64,000 nucleotides of DNA from Pseudomonas mandelii (GTDB taxonomy: Bacteria > Pseudomonadota > Gammaproteobacteria > Pseudomonadales > Pseudomonadaceae). Shown piece after piece: positions 54,092 through 63,419 of this stretch (the first letter of the stretch is position 1; every line of letters starts with the position of its first letter). A program made the translations under genes and the position numbers. The notes under the pieces were generated by a model. That model ran no database searches and was not told the origin of the DNA. It worked only from the letters and a program-made list of their open reading frames with translations. The stretch covers positions 62,001 to 126,000 of the forward strand of contig NZ_JAMYDU010000007.1 of assembly GCF_024138395.1 (NCBI RefSeq), given 5' to 3'.

Positions 54092-54976
54092 ATGAATTAC
54101 CGCCACCTCACCCCCTCGATGTCGTTGCTGCTGGCCTTTGAAGCCGCCGCCCGACATGAAAGCTACACCCGCGCCGCGATGGAACTCTCGCTGACCCAAA
54201 GCGCCGTCAGCCGGCAAGTTCAGGCGCTGGAGCAGCAACTGGGCCTGACGCTGTTTCGCCGTGAAGGTCGGCAGGTGCAGTTGACCGATGTCGGTCGTCT
54301 TTATCAGCGGGAAATGACCGAAGCGCTCGGACGCATCCGTAGCGCCACGTTGCAGGCCATGGCTTATCAATCAGGCAGCGGCACGTTGCGCCTGGCCACA
54401 TTGCCGACCTTCGGCTCGAAGTGGTTATTGCCGCGCCTTCATGACTTTTACAAAAGCCATCCTGGCATGCTGGTCCACATCAACTCCCGGATCGACGCCA
54501 TCGACTTTGAAACCAGCGGTATTGATGCCGCGATCGTCGTCGGCAATGCTGATGTACCGGGCCTGATCAGCCATCGGCTGCACGCAGAAGAAATGATGGT
54601 GATCATTTCGCCGCAGGCAGCCCAGGCCCATGACGACTGGACACCGGAGCGCATTGGCGGGCAGATACTGCTCAATGTCGCGAACAATCCCAACGTCTGG
54701 GGCGAGTGGTTCAGCCACCACGGCTTGCCCCATCGAATGATGCGCCTGGGGCCCAGTTTCGAACTCACCTCACACTTGATCCAGGCCGTCAGAGCCGGCA
54801 TTGGAATAGGTCTGGTGCCGCGTATTCTGGTGGCCGACGAATTGGCCAGCTCAGAGCTGATCAGCCTGGACCTGCCCTTCGCCAGTCAGCGCAGTTACTA
54901 CCTGACCTACCCGCCACGCAACGAAATGCTGCCGTCACTGATCGCGTTCCGTACCTGGTTGCTGGAACAGATATGA
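54092..54976 (+). CDS. LysR-family transcriptional regulator (GcvA-like)
   Basis: The 294-residue protein has the LysR DNA-binding domain (about 5-63: SLLLAFEAAARHESYTRAAM, SLTQSAVSRQVQALEQQLG) and a periplasmic-binding-like effector domain (SGTLRLATLPTFGSKWLLPR is typical of the GcvA group). It is divergent from the ydiJ-like gene, its likely target. The ligand is unknown. Confidence 0.92.
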   Translation: MNYRHLTPSMSLLLAFEAAARHESYTRAAMELSLTQSAVSRQVQALEQQLGLTLFRREGRQVQLTDVGRLYQREMTEALGRIRSATLQAMAYQSGSGTLRLATLPTFGSKWLLPRLHDFYKSHPGMLVHINSRIDAIDFETSGIDAAIVVGNADVPGLISHRLHAEEMMVIISPQAAQAHDDWTPERIGGQILLNVANNPNVWGEWFSHHGLPHRMMRLGPSFELTSHLIQAVRAGIGIGLVPRILVADELASSELISLDLPFASQRSYYLTYPPRNEMLPSLIAFRTWLLEQI

Positions 54977-54992
54977 ACGCCCGGCAGAATGA

Positions 54993-56537
54993 TCACCGCC
55001 CGAGGAAGGCGTAGCCAAAACCCACTACCTTGGCATCTTCGCCGTAGCCGCCCAGGAACGAAACACCGACAGGCAGGTTGCCCTTGATGGTGCCTGCGGG
55101 AACCGTGATCTCGGGAAACCCCGTGGCGGAGGCAATGTACGACGACGCATAGGTGTCACCGGATGTGCAGACGTAACTGTCATCGGTCACGCCGTGAACC
55201 ACCGAAGCCGGGCAATTGATGGTCGCGAAGAACAGGCTATCTACGTTGTTCTTCTTCATGATGTCCATCAGTTGCGCGCGCAACTGCGGGATCTTTCTGG
55301 AGAGGATGGAGATATACAGCGGCGAGTCGGTGCTTGCGCCATTCGATACCGCTTCCAGCCCGGCCAGGCGTGCCGGGTTCATTCCATGCGGGCCGTTTTC
55401 AGCCTGATTTTTCCTGGCCAGATCGAGAAACTGCGCCAGCGTTCGAGGTTGGCTGGCGTTGAGGGTGGCCAGGTAGCGTTCGAATTGCGGTTTGAATTCA
55501 CTCTCTCCAACGGGGCCCAATACATCGCTCCATAGCGTTTCAAACGCCTTGGGAAGGTCGATGGAGACCACATGAGCACCGCGCTTGCCGAGGGTTTCCT
55601 GCGCCGTTTTAAAGACCGCATCCACCTCCGGGTTGGCGCCTTTGAAGTTAGTGATCACGCCAATGGTTTTGCCTTGCAGCGAAGAACGGCTCAGCGCTTG
55701 CTCAAACTGTATTTTGTCTGCCGCAAGGTCAAGGGTCGCCGAGTCGCTTTTGTCCTGTCCCTTGATCGCATCCAGCACGATGGCCTGATCCAGCACACTG
55801 TTTGTAATCACTCCACCGGTATCGAACGCGAGAGAGAGCGGAATAATACCGCTGCGACTGATCAGACCCAGCGAGGGTCTGAAGCCCACCGTACCGGTGA
55901 CGCTGGCGGGCGCGCGGATCGACCCGCTGGTATCCGACCCCAGCGCAAAGGGTGCAAACGCTGCAGCGACGGAGGCGGCAGAACCGCTGCTGGAGCCAGA
56001 AGCGTCACGCTTGGTGTTTCTGGGATTCAGCGTTTGGCCGCCAAACGAGCTGTAGCCAAACCAGCCAAAGGACGCTGCCAGTTCCGACAGATTGGCTTTG
56101 CCGAGAAGAATCGCTTGCCCGTCGATCAGCTTCTTGACGGCGAAGGCATCCTGGCTCGGCACCGACGAACGCAGTACGTAGGATCCACCCGAGGTGACCA
56201 TACCTGCGGTGTCAAAGTTGTCCTTCGCTACGAAAGGAATGCCCGCCAGCGGTGCGTACTTGGCATTGGGGTTTCTGGCGCGTTCGGCATCCCATTTCCT
56301 GGCCTGTTCGATCGCCTGATCATTGAGGGTCACCAGCGCATTGATGTTTTGACCCTGATGGTTGTTCGCGCGAATGTTATCCAGATAGTGCCTGACCAGT
56401 TGCTCGGAACTGAGGGTCCCGTTATTCAATGCCTGACGCATATCGGCGAGGGTCATGCGGTCGATACCGTCATCCGCCTGAGCACTTGCCGCCAGTACCA
56501 AACACGAACAAGCCACGAACTTTTTATTCAACTGCAT
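54993..56537 (-). CDS. Exported amidase (amidase signature family)
   Basis: The 514-residue hydrolase has a signal peptide (MQLNKKFVACSCLVLAASAQ, cleaved near AQA) and the full amidase-signature triad: Lys105 in GIPFVAKDNFDT, cis-Ser184 in ASGSSSGSAASV and nucleophile Ser206 in DTSGSIRAPASV. It should cleave amide bonds in the periplasm. AGGA lies about 9 bases before the ATG. It is downstream of the quaternary-amine ABC transporter genes on the same strand with a 155-base gap, so it may serve that uptake system by releasing the substrate. Confidence 0.9.
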   Translation of the reverse strand: MQLNKKFVACSCLVLAASAQADDGIDRMTLADMRQALNNGTLSSEQLVRHYLDNIRANNHQGQNINALVTLNDQAIEQARKWDAERARNPNAKYAPLAGIPFVAKDNFDTAGMVTSGGSYVLRSSVPSQDAFAVKKLIDGQAILLGKANLSELAASFGWFGYSSFGGQTLNPRNTKRDASGSSSGSAASVAAAFAPFALGSDTSGSIRAPASVTGTVGFRPSLGLISRSGIIPLSLAFDTGGVITNSVLDQAIVLDAIKGQDKSDSATLDLAADKIQFEQALSRSSLQGKTIGVITNFKGANPEVDAVFKTAQETLGKRGAHVVSIDLPKAFETLWSDVLGPVGESEFKPQFERYLATLNASQPRTLAQFLDLARKNQAENGPHGMNPARLAGLEAVSNGASTDSPLYISILSRKIPQLRAQLMDIMKKNNVDSLFFATINCPASVVHGVTDDSYVCTSGDTYASSYIASATGFPEITVPAGTIKGNLPVGVSFLGGYGEDAKVVGFGYAFLGR

Positions 56538-56669
56538 GGGTAATTTTCCTAGTGGGTACAGGCGAACGGAATGAGCTCGCAGCTCATGTGGGTGCGAGGG
56601 AGTGGGAGGCAGAGGTAAAAAAAGCCGGCGTTATTCTGCCGGCCCTGGAAAGTTCTGAAGGCAACGTGG

Positions 56670-56698
56670 AAGATCGCAGCCTACGGCAGCTCCTACAG
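56670..56698. repeat. Half copy of class A REP
   Basis: AAGATCGCAGCCTACGGCAG CTCCTACAG matches one class A arm without a facing partner. The TAG stop codon of the binding-protein gene (56693-56695, minus strand) lies inside it. Confidence 0.75.
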
Positions 56699-57586
56699 CA
56701 ACTTGTTTTTCTGCAAAAATTCCTTGGACACACTCTCGATAGACTCACGGCCGACGTCGACCCGAGAATTGAGACCCGCAATGGTGTCGTCGTCCAGTTT
56801 GGAGGAAAGAGCGTTGAGCAATTCGCCGATTTTCGGGTTCTCGTTAAGGACTTCGGTACGAATCACTGGCGTCAGCGCATAACTTGGGAAAAATCCTTTG
56901 TCGTCCTTCAGGACAATAAAGCCGAATGCCGGAATCCGCCCGTCAGTCGACAGCACCAACGCCACATTCACCTGACCATCCCTGAGCGCCTGATAGGTCA
57001 ATCCGCCGTCCATCCGGATGACGTTTTTACGCTCGAATTCAAATTTGTACGTATCTTGAAGCGGTTTCAAGCCATCAGGGCGCGAAAAAAACTCAGCGTT
57101 AGAGGCGAACTTATAGGCTTTGCCTGTTCCGATATTTTTTGCCAGATCGCTGATCGAGACGATCCCGTCCTTATCGGCCTCCTCCTTGCGCATGGCAAAG
57201 GCATAGGTGTTGTTGGCTTTTGATCGGTTCAGCCACGTAATGCCCTTCTGTGCATCAAGCGTGCTGATCCTCTTATACGTTTCGTCAGCATCAAGTTTGT
57301 CCAGGACTTTGTTGTAAGTAATCAGCGAAGTGCCGGTGTATTCCCAATACACATCAACCTGACCGTTTTCTTGCGCAGCGCGTAATACAGATGACCCCAA
57401 GTCAGGGCGCTTATCGACGCTGTATCCATTGGTGCGCAGCAATTGAGTCGTCATTTCAGCAACCAGTTGCTGTTCTGTAAACTTCTTGCCGCCGACCACA
57501 ATCGTGCTGTTGGCAGAAGCACTGCCCACGACACCTGAAACAAGGCCAAGGCTAAAGATCAGACTGGCTAGCATTCGATAAATCAT
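56693..57586 (-). CDS. Glycine betaine/quaternary amine ABC transporter substrate-binding protein (OsmX/OpuCC-like)
   Basis: The 297-residue binding protein has a signal peptide (MIYRMLASLIFSLGLVSGVV ... SASA). A type II periplasmic-binding fold starts TIVVGGKKFTEQQLVAEMTT and includes DVYWEYTGTSLITYN and RMDGGLTYQALRDGQVNVAL, both typical of OpuC/OsmX proteins that bind betaine, choline or carnitine. GAGG lies 6 bases before this ATG; the ATG one codon earlier is too close. It is the last gene of the four-gene transporter set. Confidence 0.9.
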   Translation of the reverse strand: MIYRMLASLIFSLGLVSGVVGSASANSTIVVGGKKFTEQQLVAEMTTQLLRTNGYSVDKRPDLGSSVLRAAQENGQVDVYWEYTGTSLITYNKVLDKLDADETYKRISTLDAQKGITWLNRSKANNTYAFAMRKEEADKDGIVSISDLAKNIGTGKAYKFASNAEFFSRPDGLKPLQDTYKFEFERKNVIRMDGGLTYQALRDGQVNVALVLSTDGRIPAFGFIVLKDDKGFFPSYALTPVIRTEVLNENPKIGELLNALSSKLDDDTIAGLNSRVDVGRESIESVSKEFLQKNKLL

Positions 57587-57628
57587 CATGCACCTCATAT
57601 TATTGGTTTAGGTCTATGGTCTTCAGAT

Positions 57629-58297
57629 TCATTCGCGCCCGGCCAACCTCAAGCCCCGTGACACTGCAATGTTTTGAATCAAGCCGCAGCCCAGATCGAC
57701 TGCAATCGCCAGGAGCGCGGTCGACGCTGCACCGGCCAACATCATGCCGAAGTCATTCAGGTCGATACCGGTAAAGATCAACTCACCCAACCCTCCTCCA
57801 CCGACCAGAAAGGCAAGCGGCGCAGTACCGACGTTGATGGCGAGCGCCGTACGTATGCCCGCGAAAATCACGTTCATCGCATTCGGAATTTCGACTTTCC
57901 ACAGTGTCTCCGCAGGCGTCATGCCCATGGCCTCGGCCGCTTCGACCAAGTGTTGCGGCACCGCGCGCAATCCTTCATAGGTGTTGACCGCCACGGGTAA
58001 CAAGGTCGCGACAAATAATCCGATGATGGCCGCGCCGCTGCCTACGCCGATAAAGCTCATGGCCAATGCCAACAGTGCGAGCTTGGGTATCGCCTGCCCC
58101 ACATTGAGGAACTGCATAGTTGCCATGGCGTAACGCTGGTTCGCAGGACGGCTCATCCATACGCCCAATGGAAGCGCAACGAGCAGGGCCAGCACCCCAC
58201 TGATGGCAACGATCTGCAAATGCTGAACCGTCAGGTAGCTGATATCGCCCCAGTAATACTGAAGCCCTTCCCAAAATCTGATCATTAAGTCAGACAT
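57629..58297 (-). CDS. ABC transporter permease (OpuCB/OsmY-like)
   Basis: The 222-residue inner-membrane permease has five or six helices and the EAA-like loop EAAEAMGMTPAETLWKVEIP that contacts the ATPase. The sequence FLVGGGGLGELIFTGI is typical of betaine-type permeases. It lies two bases after the ATPase gene. It would pair with the second permease at 59295-59984 to form the channel. Confidence 0.92.
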   Translation of the reverse strand: MSDLMIRFWEGLQYYWGDISYLTVQHLQIVAISGVLALLVALPLGVWMSRPANQRYAMATMQFLNVGQAIPKLALLALAMSFIGVGSGAAIIGLFVATLLPVAVNTYEGLRAVPQHLVEAAEAMGMTPAETLWKVEIPNAMNVIFAGIRTALAINVGTAPLAFLVGGGGLGELIFTGIDLNDFGMMLAGAASTALLAIAVDLGCGLIQNIAVSRGLRLAGRE

Positions 58298-58299
58298 CG

Positions 58300-59298
58300 T
58301 CAGTGCACCGCCGGAGTAATATTTTCAACAAGTCGCGCCAGGATGTCGGCCTGGTGGACATAGCCGATGAAGCGTCCGTCGCTGTCGTTACATAACGCCC
58401 AGTCCTGGCCGCGACCCAGTAGCTGCGAGAGCACGTGGCGCAGATCATCCCCGGGCTTCACGATCAGTTGCGAGCGCATGGCGATGCCGCTGTTTGCGCC
58501 CACGACTTGCATCTGCTCCCGTGGAGGGATCCTGCTGGCGACGTCAGCCGCACGCAGCAAACAGAGTCGTTTCATGATCCTGTCGCTGCCCATGAAGTTC
58601 TCCACGAACTCGCTGTTGGGCCTGGCGAGAAGATCATCCGAGCTGCCGAACTGCTCGATTTTTCCGTTATGGAACAGCGCGACACAGTCAGCCATCTTCA
58701 CGGCTTCGTCGATGTCGTGACTGACAAAAAGCACGGTCTTGTTGACTTGGCGCTGGATGCGCATGAACTCGTCCTGGATCACTTCCCGGTTGATCGGATC
58801 GATCGCGCCAAACGGCTCATCCATCAACATCACGGGCGGATCCGCTGCCAGCGCTCGGGCCACGCCCACTCGCTGTTGCTGGCCTCCCGAGAGTTCGCAC
58901 GGGTATCGCTTCAGAAATTTTGACGGCTCCAGCGCGACGACTTCCAGCAACTCCGCTGCTCGCTTGCGGCTTTTGGTTTTATCCCATCCCAACAGATTGG
59001 GGACGACGCAAATGTTTTCCTCTACGGTCATGTTCGGGAACAAACCGACTTGCTGAATCACATAGCCGATCGATCGTTTGAGGGTGACGCTGTCCAGTTC
59101 GGACGTATCGCGACCGCCAATTCTGATCGTTCCCGACGTCGGCGTGATCAGTCGGTTGATCATTTTCAAGGTCGTGGTTTTGCCGCAGCCAGACGGCCCG
59201 AGCAGTACGCAGATTTGCCCCTCTTCAACGTTGAATGAGACATCTTCTACTGCGGTGATTGAGCCAAATTTCTTGTTCAGGTTCTCGATCTGGATCAC
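58300..59298 (-). CDS. ABC transporter ATP-binding protein with C-terminal CBS-like region (OpuCA/OsmV-like)
   Basis: The 332-residue ATPase has Walker A LLGPSGCGKTTTLK, the Q loop GYVIQQVGLF, signature ELSGGQQQRVGVARAL, Walker B VMLMDEPFGAID and switch His in VSHDIDEAVK. The C-terminal 80 residues, ending GYVHQADILARLVE, resemble CBS modules that sense ionic strength in OpuA/OpuC systems; only about one module is apparent. Its start overlaps the upstream permease stop by four bases. Confidence 0.93.
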   Translation of the reverse strand: MIQIENLNKKFGSITAVEDVSFNVEEGQICVLLGPSGCGKTTTLKMINRLITPTSGTIRIGGRDTSELDSVTLKRSIGYVIQQVGLFPNMTVEENICVVPNLLGWDKTKSRKRAAELLEVVALEPSKFLKRYPCELSGGQQQRVGVARALAADPPVMLMDEPFGAIDPINREVIQDEFMRIQRQVNKTVLFVSHDIDEAVKMADCVALFHNGKIEQFGSSDDLLARPNSEFVENFMGSDRIMKRLCLLRAADVASRIPPREQMQVVGANSGIAMRSQLIVKPGDDLRHVLSQLLGRGQDWALCNDSDGRFIGYVHQADILARLVENITPAVH

Positions 59299-59984
59299 GT
59301 CGTCGCTTCCTTCATTCGGCCAGTGGCCACTTTGTTCTTGTTCAGGCCTTTTGGCGTCAGGAGGAGCTGCAGGGCGTACAGCGCATAATCGGCCGCAATG
59401 GCAATAATGCTGATGACGATGGCTCCGGCTACCAACTGTCGCGTATCAGATTGGGCGATGCCGCGAATAATGAGACTGCCCAGGCCACCGGCGCCGATAT
59501 AGGCGGCGATTGCCGCGATACCGATATTGATAACGGTCGCCATCCGCACGCCCGCCATGATGAGAGGGACCGCTATCGGTAGTTCAACCTTGCGCAGCCG
59601 TTGCCAGGTCGACATTCCCATTCCGATCGCCGCTTCACGCAACGCAGGATCAATGTTGGAGATCGCGGTGGTGGTGTTGCGAATGATCGGCAGCTGGGAA
59701 TAGAGAAAAAGCGCAATGACCGCTGGCACTACACCGATCCCGTAACCAATCAGGGACAGGGCCGGGATCATCAGCCCGAACAGCGCGGCAGAGGGAATAG
59801 TCATCAGAACAGCAGCAAAGGCCAATACCCAACGGCGGGTTCTGGGGTGCTGGGATATTGCGATCCCGACGGGCACGCCGGTCAGAATCGCCAACCCCAC
59901 CGCGATTGCCACGATGAGAAGGTGTTGTCCGAGTAGCAGGCTGATCAGCCCGCCGTTTTCCAGAATGAAACTCAAGGTTTCCAT
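59295..59984 (-). CDS. ABC transporter permease (OpuCD/OsmW-like)
   Basis: The 229-residue permease has about six helices and the ATPase-contact loop EAAIGMGMSTWQRLRKVELP, plus AAIAAYIGAGGLGSLIIRGI. It is the first gene of the transporter operon and overlaps the ATPase gene. GAAGG lies 10 bases before the ATG. The promoter must be in the 336-base gap up to 60320. Confidence 0.92.
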   Translation of the reverse strand: METLSFILENGGLISLLLGQHLLIVAIAVGLAILTGVPVGIAISQHPRTRRWVLAFAAVLMTIPSAALFGLMIPALSLIGYGIGVVPAVIALFLYSQLPIIRNTTTAISNIDPALREAAIGMGMSTWQRLRKVELPIAVPLIMAGVRMATVINIGIAAIAAYIGAGGLGSLIIRGIAQSDTRQLVAGAIVISIIAIAADYALYALQLLLTPKGLNKNKVATGRMKEATT

Positions 59985-60320
59985 GGTTGTTAGGCCTTCT
60001 TCGCGTCATTGTTGTTTTTGCCGGCTGTGCATCTGGAAGTGGACGCCGGATTTGTAACGAACCTTACCGCGCTCCTGAACCGAGCCTGAGCTTTGAGTTC
60101 GACGATTTCTATCAAAAAACCGACGTCCCGAGGCCCGCCAGCGTGCAGTGCAATGTGAAGGGTCGAGCGAGGAAGGAAGTATGCAGGATCGCCGAATTAT
60201 CAAGGCTCGCCAGAGCGTACCTCCTGTCGGGCCAAGTCATTAGCTTGCTATGCGGTTTTGTAGAGAGAGGGTTTTTTCGGCGGATTAGCGTTCGTTGATC
60301 GACGCGCTCGGTGACTGCAA
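59985..60320. other. Gap between the ABC operon and the GlxA-type regulator gene
   Basis: These 336 bases contain the upstream region of the ABC transporter operon (minus strand) and the 3' side of the GlxA-type gene. I see no credible gene, palindrome or terminator. Open frames here show no recognisable protein sequence. Confidence 0.5.
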
Positions 60321-61316
60321 TCAGGAATGAGCATCATCAAATTTCCGCCGCTCTTCGCCGGGCGTGCATCCCCACACACGACGGTAGGCAGCGCCCAGAT
60401 GTGACGCCGAGACGAACCCGCAGCTATAGGCAATGGAAGCAATGGGCTGGGTGCTTTCACGCAGCAATCGGCGTGCTTCGTTAAGCCGGAGCTCAAGATA
60501 GAATTTTTTCGGTGTCATCCCGAAGTGCTGATGCCACAACCGCTCCAACTGACGATGCGACAGATTGCATCGGTCGGCGATCTCTTCGATGCCGACAATG
60601 TTCTCCAGATTATTTTCCATGAACGCAATGGCGGCCGTCAGCCGCTTATCGTGAATCCCGAACCGCCACTGTATCGACATTCGCTGATGTTCTTCCGGCG
60701 CCCTTATCCTTGCGTGCAGAAATTGCTCTGCGATGCTGGCGGCAAGCTGATTGCCATAATCAAGCGCGATTTGCGCCAGCATGAGATCGATGGCCGCCGT
60801 CCCCCCCGCACATGTCCATCGGTTTCCATGGTTGACGTACAGCTCTCTGGTGACTTCGATAGTGGGAAACTCTTCCGCAAATTGACCGATGGACTCCCAG
60901 TGCAACGTGCAGCGCTTCCCTTCCAGCAATCCGGCTCGGGCAAGAATGAAAGTACCGGTACTCAGTGCGCCGACGGTTATCCCTCGTGCCGCTGCGCGCT
61001 GTAAAAAGCGCAGCATCCTGGGTGGTTTCTGATGCTCGATGTCCAGGCTCGCCAACACAAAAACGCGATCAACCTCGGGCGCTTGTTCGACCGGCAGTGT
61101 CTGGATCTCGATACCACTGCTGGAGCTGACCGGCCCACCCGCTTCCGTGAGAAGGGTCCACTGATAAAGCGTCTTTCCCGAAAGCCGGTTCGCGGCCCGC
61201 AAAGGCTCGCTGGCTCCAGCCAATGCCATCATGGAAAACTGAGGGAGAATGAGCAGCCCGATTCGCTTGGTGGTGTAACCATTCGCAGGTGTCGCTGGTT
61301 CACGGGGGCTCGTCAT
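60321..61316 (-). CDS. GlxA-family AraC-type transcriptional regulator (DJ-1/PfpI-like plus AraC HTH)
   Basis: The 331-residue regulator has an N-terminal class I glutamine amidotransferase-like domain (about 18-200: RIGLLILPQFSMMALAGASE, ITVGALSTGTFILARAGLLE). The Cys nucleophile is replaced (GALSTGTF). Two AraC helix-turn-helix motifs lie at about 235-325 (GIEEIADRCNLSHRQLERLW, PIASIAYSCGFVSASHLGAA). Pseudomonas relatives (GbdR, CdhR, ArgR) control betaine, carnitine and arginine catabolism, so it may regulate the adjacent quaternary-amine transporter and hydrolases. AAGGA is 7 bases before the ATG. Confidence 0.9.
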   Translation of the reverse strand: MTSPREPATPANGYTTKRIGLLILPQFSMMALAGASEPLRAANRLSGKTLYQWTLLTEAGGPVSSSSGIEIQTLPVEQAPEVDRVFVLASLDIEHQKPPRMLRFLQRAAARGITVGALSTGTFILARAGLLEGKRCTLHWESIGQFAEEFPTIEVTRELYVNHGNRWTCAGGTAAIDLMLAQIALDYGNQLAASIAEQFLHARIRAPEEHQRMSIQWRFGIHDKRLTAAIAFMENNLENIVGIEEIADRCNLSHRQLERLWHQHFGMTPKKFYLELRLNEARRLLRESTQPIASIAYSCGFVSASHLGAAYRRVWGCTPGEERRKFDDAHS

Positions 61317-61321
61317 CGCCA

Positions 61322-61354
61322 GATCCTTATCAGGGGCCGGATCCTTATCAGGGG
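61322..61354. repeat. Tandem duplication carrying the ribosome site of the GlxA-type gene
   Basis: GATCCTTATCAGGGG occurs at 61322-61336 and again at 61340-61354 (period 18). Read on the minus strand each copy contains AAGGAT; the copy nearest the gene is its Shine-Dalgarno. Confidence 0.75.
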
Positions 61355-61515
61355 GCCAGCCGTTCAGACAACACAGCTTAGGCCGGCCTGAGGGCCTGGC
61401 TTTGGATTGGCTATGTTAGGGCCCTTGACGGGAAACGTCGCTGGAGGAATGCACCGCGACGCTGGAAATGCTGCAAGACCTCGTTGCGAGGCCTTACAGG
61501 ATAATGGCGAGCGAA

Positions 61516-62490
61516 TCAGCCGCGCGTGCGAATAGCCTTATCGATGCTCTGGATCATCGATTTGAACACGGGACTGTCGACTTGATTCTGCTGGCCATGT
61601 TGCATGTGCGGCATGATCAGCGCGCTCGCACCTGCATCACCCGGATAGTGCCGGTGCAGACGCTCGGACTCCGAGGGCATGTGCAGGGTGTTCTCGGCGC
61701 CGTGGATAATCAGCGCAGGCGGGAAGTTTTTTGCGCCTTCCATGGACCGCTCCGGGTCATATGCCACATACGACTTATAGGACTTCGCAGTCACGTGGGT
61801 GCAGCCAGGCCAACGGTCAGCACCACCCGCTTCGGTATAGCCGCCCAACTGCTGATCAACATAAGCCTGAGTTTCAGGATCAAGCGGATAATATCCAAGG
61901 CGGGTCGCTTCGGTGCCAGTATCAAACGGAGGAATAGGCGCGTCATCCGGGAGTTGGTGAATGGCTGCGTCCGCTACCTCTTTGTCTGCACGCAGGGCTT
62001 GCAGCGTGCGGATGTTGGTGTAACTCATCGGCACCCAAAACCGGATCTGCTCACCGCCTGCGGCAGCAAGCTCAGCCACTGCACCGAGGCTGGCCACCGC
62101 CCCCATCGCCCAGGATGCGACCACAGGCATCTCACCAAAATTGTCGCGCGCCCATACAACCGCACCGAGGACTTCGTCTTTCTGGTCTTCGAGGGTGACA
62201 TTGGTGATCACAATGTCACCCGCCTGGACGGTGTTTCGTATGTGCTTGTTGGTAAAAAAGCCCGCCACGTCGTAGGTCATGACTCGATAGCCCCGGGCCG
62301 CCAGGGCACGACCGAAAAGCTGACCGTACATCGAGACCCCGCCCGTGAAGCCGGAGTTGAAGACTACGGGTGGAAGTTTGCGGGACGATGCGTCGATTTC
62401 TTCTGGTTCGAATACCATTCCCTTGAGACTCAGCGTTTCGTCTCCGTACTTGACAGCAAAGTTGATTTCTTTAGTCGTAATGTTCGTCAT
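61516..62490 (-). CDS. Alpha/beta hydrolase
   Basis: The 324-residue protein has an alpha/beta hydrolase fold: VVFNSGFTGGVSMYGQLFGR with the oxyanion region, YRVMTYDVAGFF, a nucleophile region VVASWAMGAVAS and a C-terminal ALIIHGAENTLHMP and HMQHGQ that may supply the Asp/Glu and His. The usual G-x-S-x-G elbow is not exact. The ATG at 62490 (MTNITTKEINFAV) is preferred over a TTG at 62529 that overlaps the upstream stop. It is co-transcribed with the amidohydrolase. The substrate is unknown. Confidence 0.82.
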   Translation of the reverse strand: MTNITTKEINFAVKYGDETLSLKGMVFEPEEIDASSRKLPPVVFNSGFTGGVSMYGQLFGRALAARGYRVMTYDVAGFFTNKHIRNTVQAGDIVITNVTLEDQKDEVLGAVVWARDNFGEMPVVASWAMGAVASLGAVAELAAAGGEQIRFWVPMSYTNIRTLQALRADKEVADAAIHQLPDDAPIPPFDTGTEATRLGYYPLDPETQAYVDQQLGGYTEAGGADRWPGCTHVTAKSYKSYVAYDPERSMEGAKNFPPALIIHGAENTLHMPSESERLHRHYPGDAGASALIMPHMQHGQQNQVDSPVFKSMIQSIDKAIRTRG

Positions 62491-62525
62491 CGCTTGATAT
62501 CTCGAAGTTTGGGTGCGGGCGTAGA

Positions 62526-63419
62526 TCAAATTACCAACTGGCCAGAGGCTCCACGGAGAAGCTGGTCAACAGGAATCCGGGTTTCTGTAGAAACATGATG
62601 TGCAACGGCACTAACAAAATTAAAAGCCTGGGACCAATCAAACAGGTCGGAATACGGCACACCGTCGTTGTTGGTTCCAACATGAGGTGCATCGGTTGCT
62701 TCCAGGAGAATCTTGTCTGCGCCAACTGTGCGAACAATCTGCACGACAAAACGCGCTGTTTCCTCGGGACTGACAGAAGTGCGATAGCCAGGGCCCTTGA
62801 ACCACACATTGCCTCGTCTGCTCGCTTCAGTGAGTAGAGCGATATAAGCCGGCTCTGCGGTGCCCCGCTCGCTGTGACAGCTGCCTAGATGATCGATGAT
62901 GACGCGCACATCGTCAGGGATCTGGCGCAGCACGCGCAGATTGGTCTCTGCTTCTTTCGCGTAGATGTGGAGGTGCTGATGCGGGAGCAGGCGAGCATAA
63001 AAGGCAGACCATTGCCCATCACTGAAGCGTGTATCAGCAACAGTTTCAGGCCTTGCATCGTGTAGAACGATTCGAGCGCCGACAACTTGCGGGTGCGCAA
63101 GACGTTCTTGTATGGCGTAGGCAGGATCCGCCTTGATCGTTCCTACCAGTTTGATTTCCCCGTAGCGCAGGGGGTTTGCAACCTGGAGACGCTTGAGCTC
63201 TTCAAACGAAGCGAATACGTTTTCCGAGTCCGGCAGGATACTGAGGTGCACATTATTGATCACCGCCGGGGCAACTCCGGCAGTGATCAGTTTATCCAGA
63301 TAAGCGGTAAGCGGATGCGGCTCCGGTAACACATAGGGCAGCGAGCCCGCTACCCGGCGAAGATCTTGCGAAGTGTAAAAATGAACGTGACTATCAATTC
63401 TTTTCGTCGAAGGCAGCAT
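62526..63419 (-). CDS. Amidohydrolase family protein (TIM-barrel, COG3618/LigI-like)
   Basis: The 297-residue protein has the amidohydrolase HxH at IDSHVHFYT, downstream VIIDHLGSCH and the last-strand Asp in LLEATDAPHVGTN. It resembles LigI/2-pyrone-4,6-dicarboxylate lactonase-type hydrolases, which act on lactones or amides. AGGA lies 10 bases before the ATG within the loop of an inverted repeat. It heads a two-gene unit with the alpha/beta hydrolase; together they could hydrolyse an imported ester or amide. Confidence 0.85.
   Translation of the reverse strand: MLPSTKRIDSHVHFYTSQDLRRVAGSLPYVLPEPHPLTAYLDKLITAGVAPAVINNVHLSILPDSENVFASFEELKRLQVANPLRYGEIKLVGTIKADPAYAIQERLAHPQVVGARIVLHDARPETVADTRFSDGQWSAFYARLLPHQHLHIYAKEAETNLRVLRQIPDDVRVIIDHLGSCHSERGTAEPAYIALLTEASRRGNVWFKGPGYRTSVSPEETARFVVQIVRTVGADKILLEATDAPHVGTNNDGVPYSDLFDWSQAFNFVSAVAHHVSTETRIPVDQLLRGASGQLVI

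Noticed and set aside
60248..60496. 82-codon minus-strand frame in the gap before the ABC operon
   Set aside because: Most of it overlaps the 3' part of the GlxA-type gene out of frame; the AraC helix-turn-helix frame is clearly the coding one.
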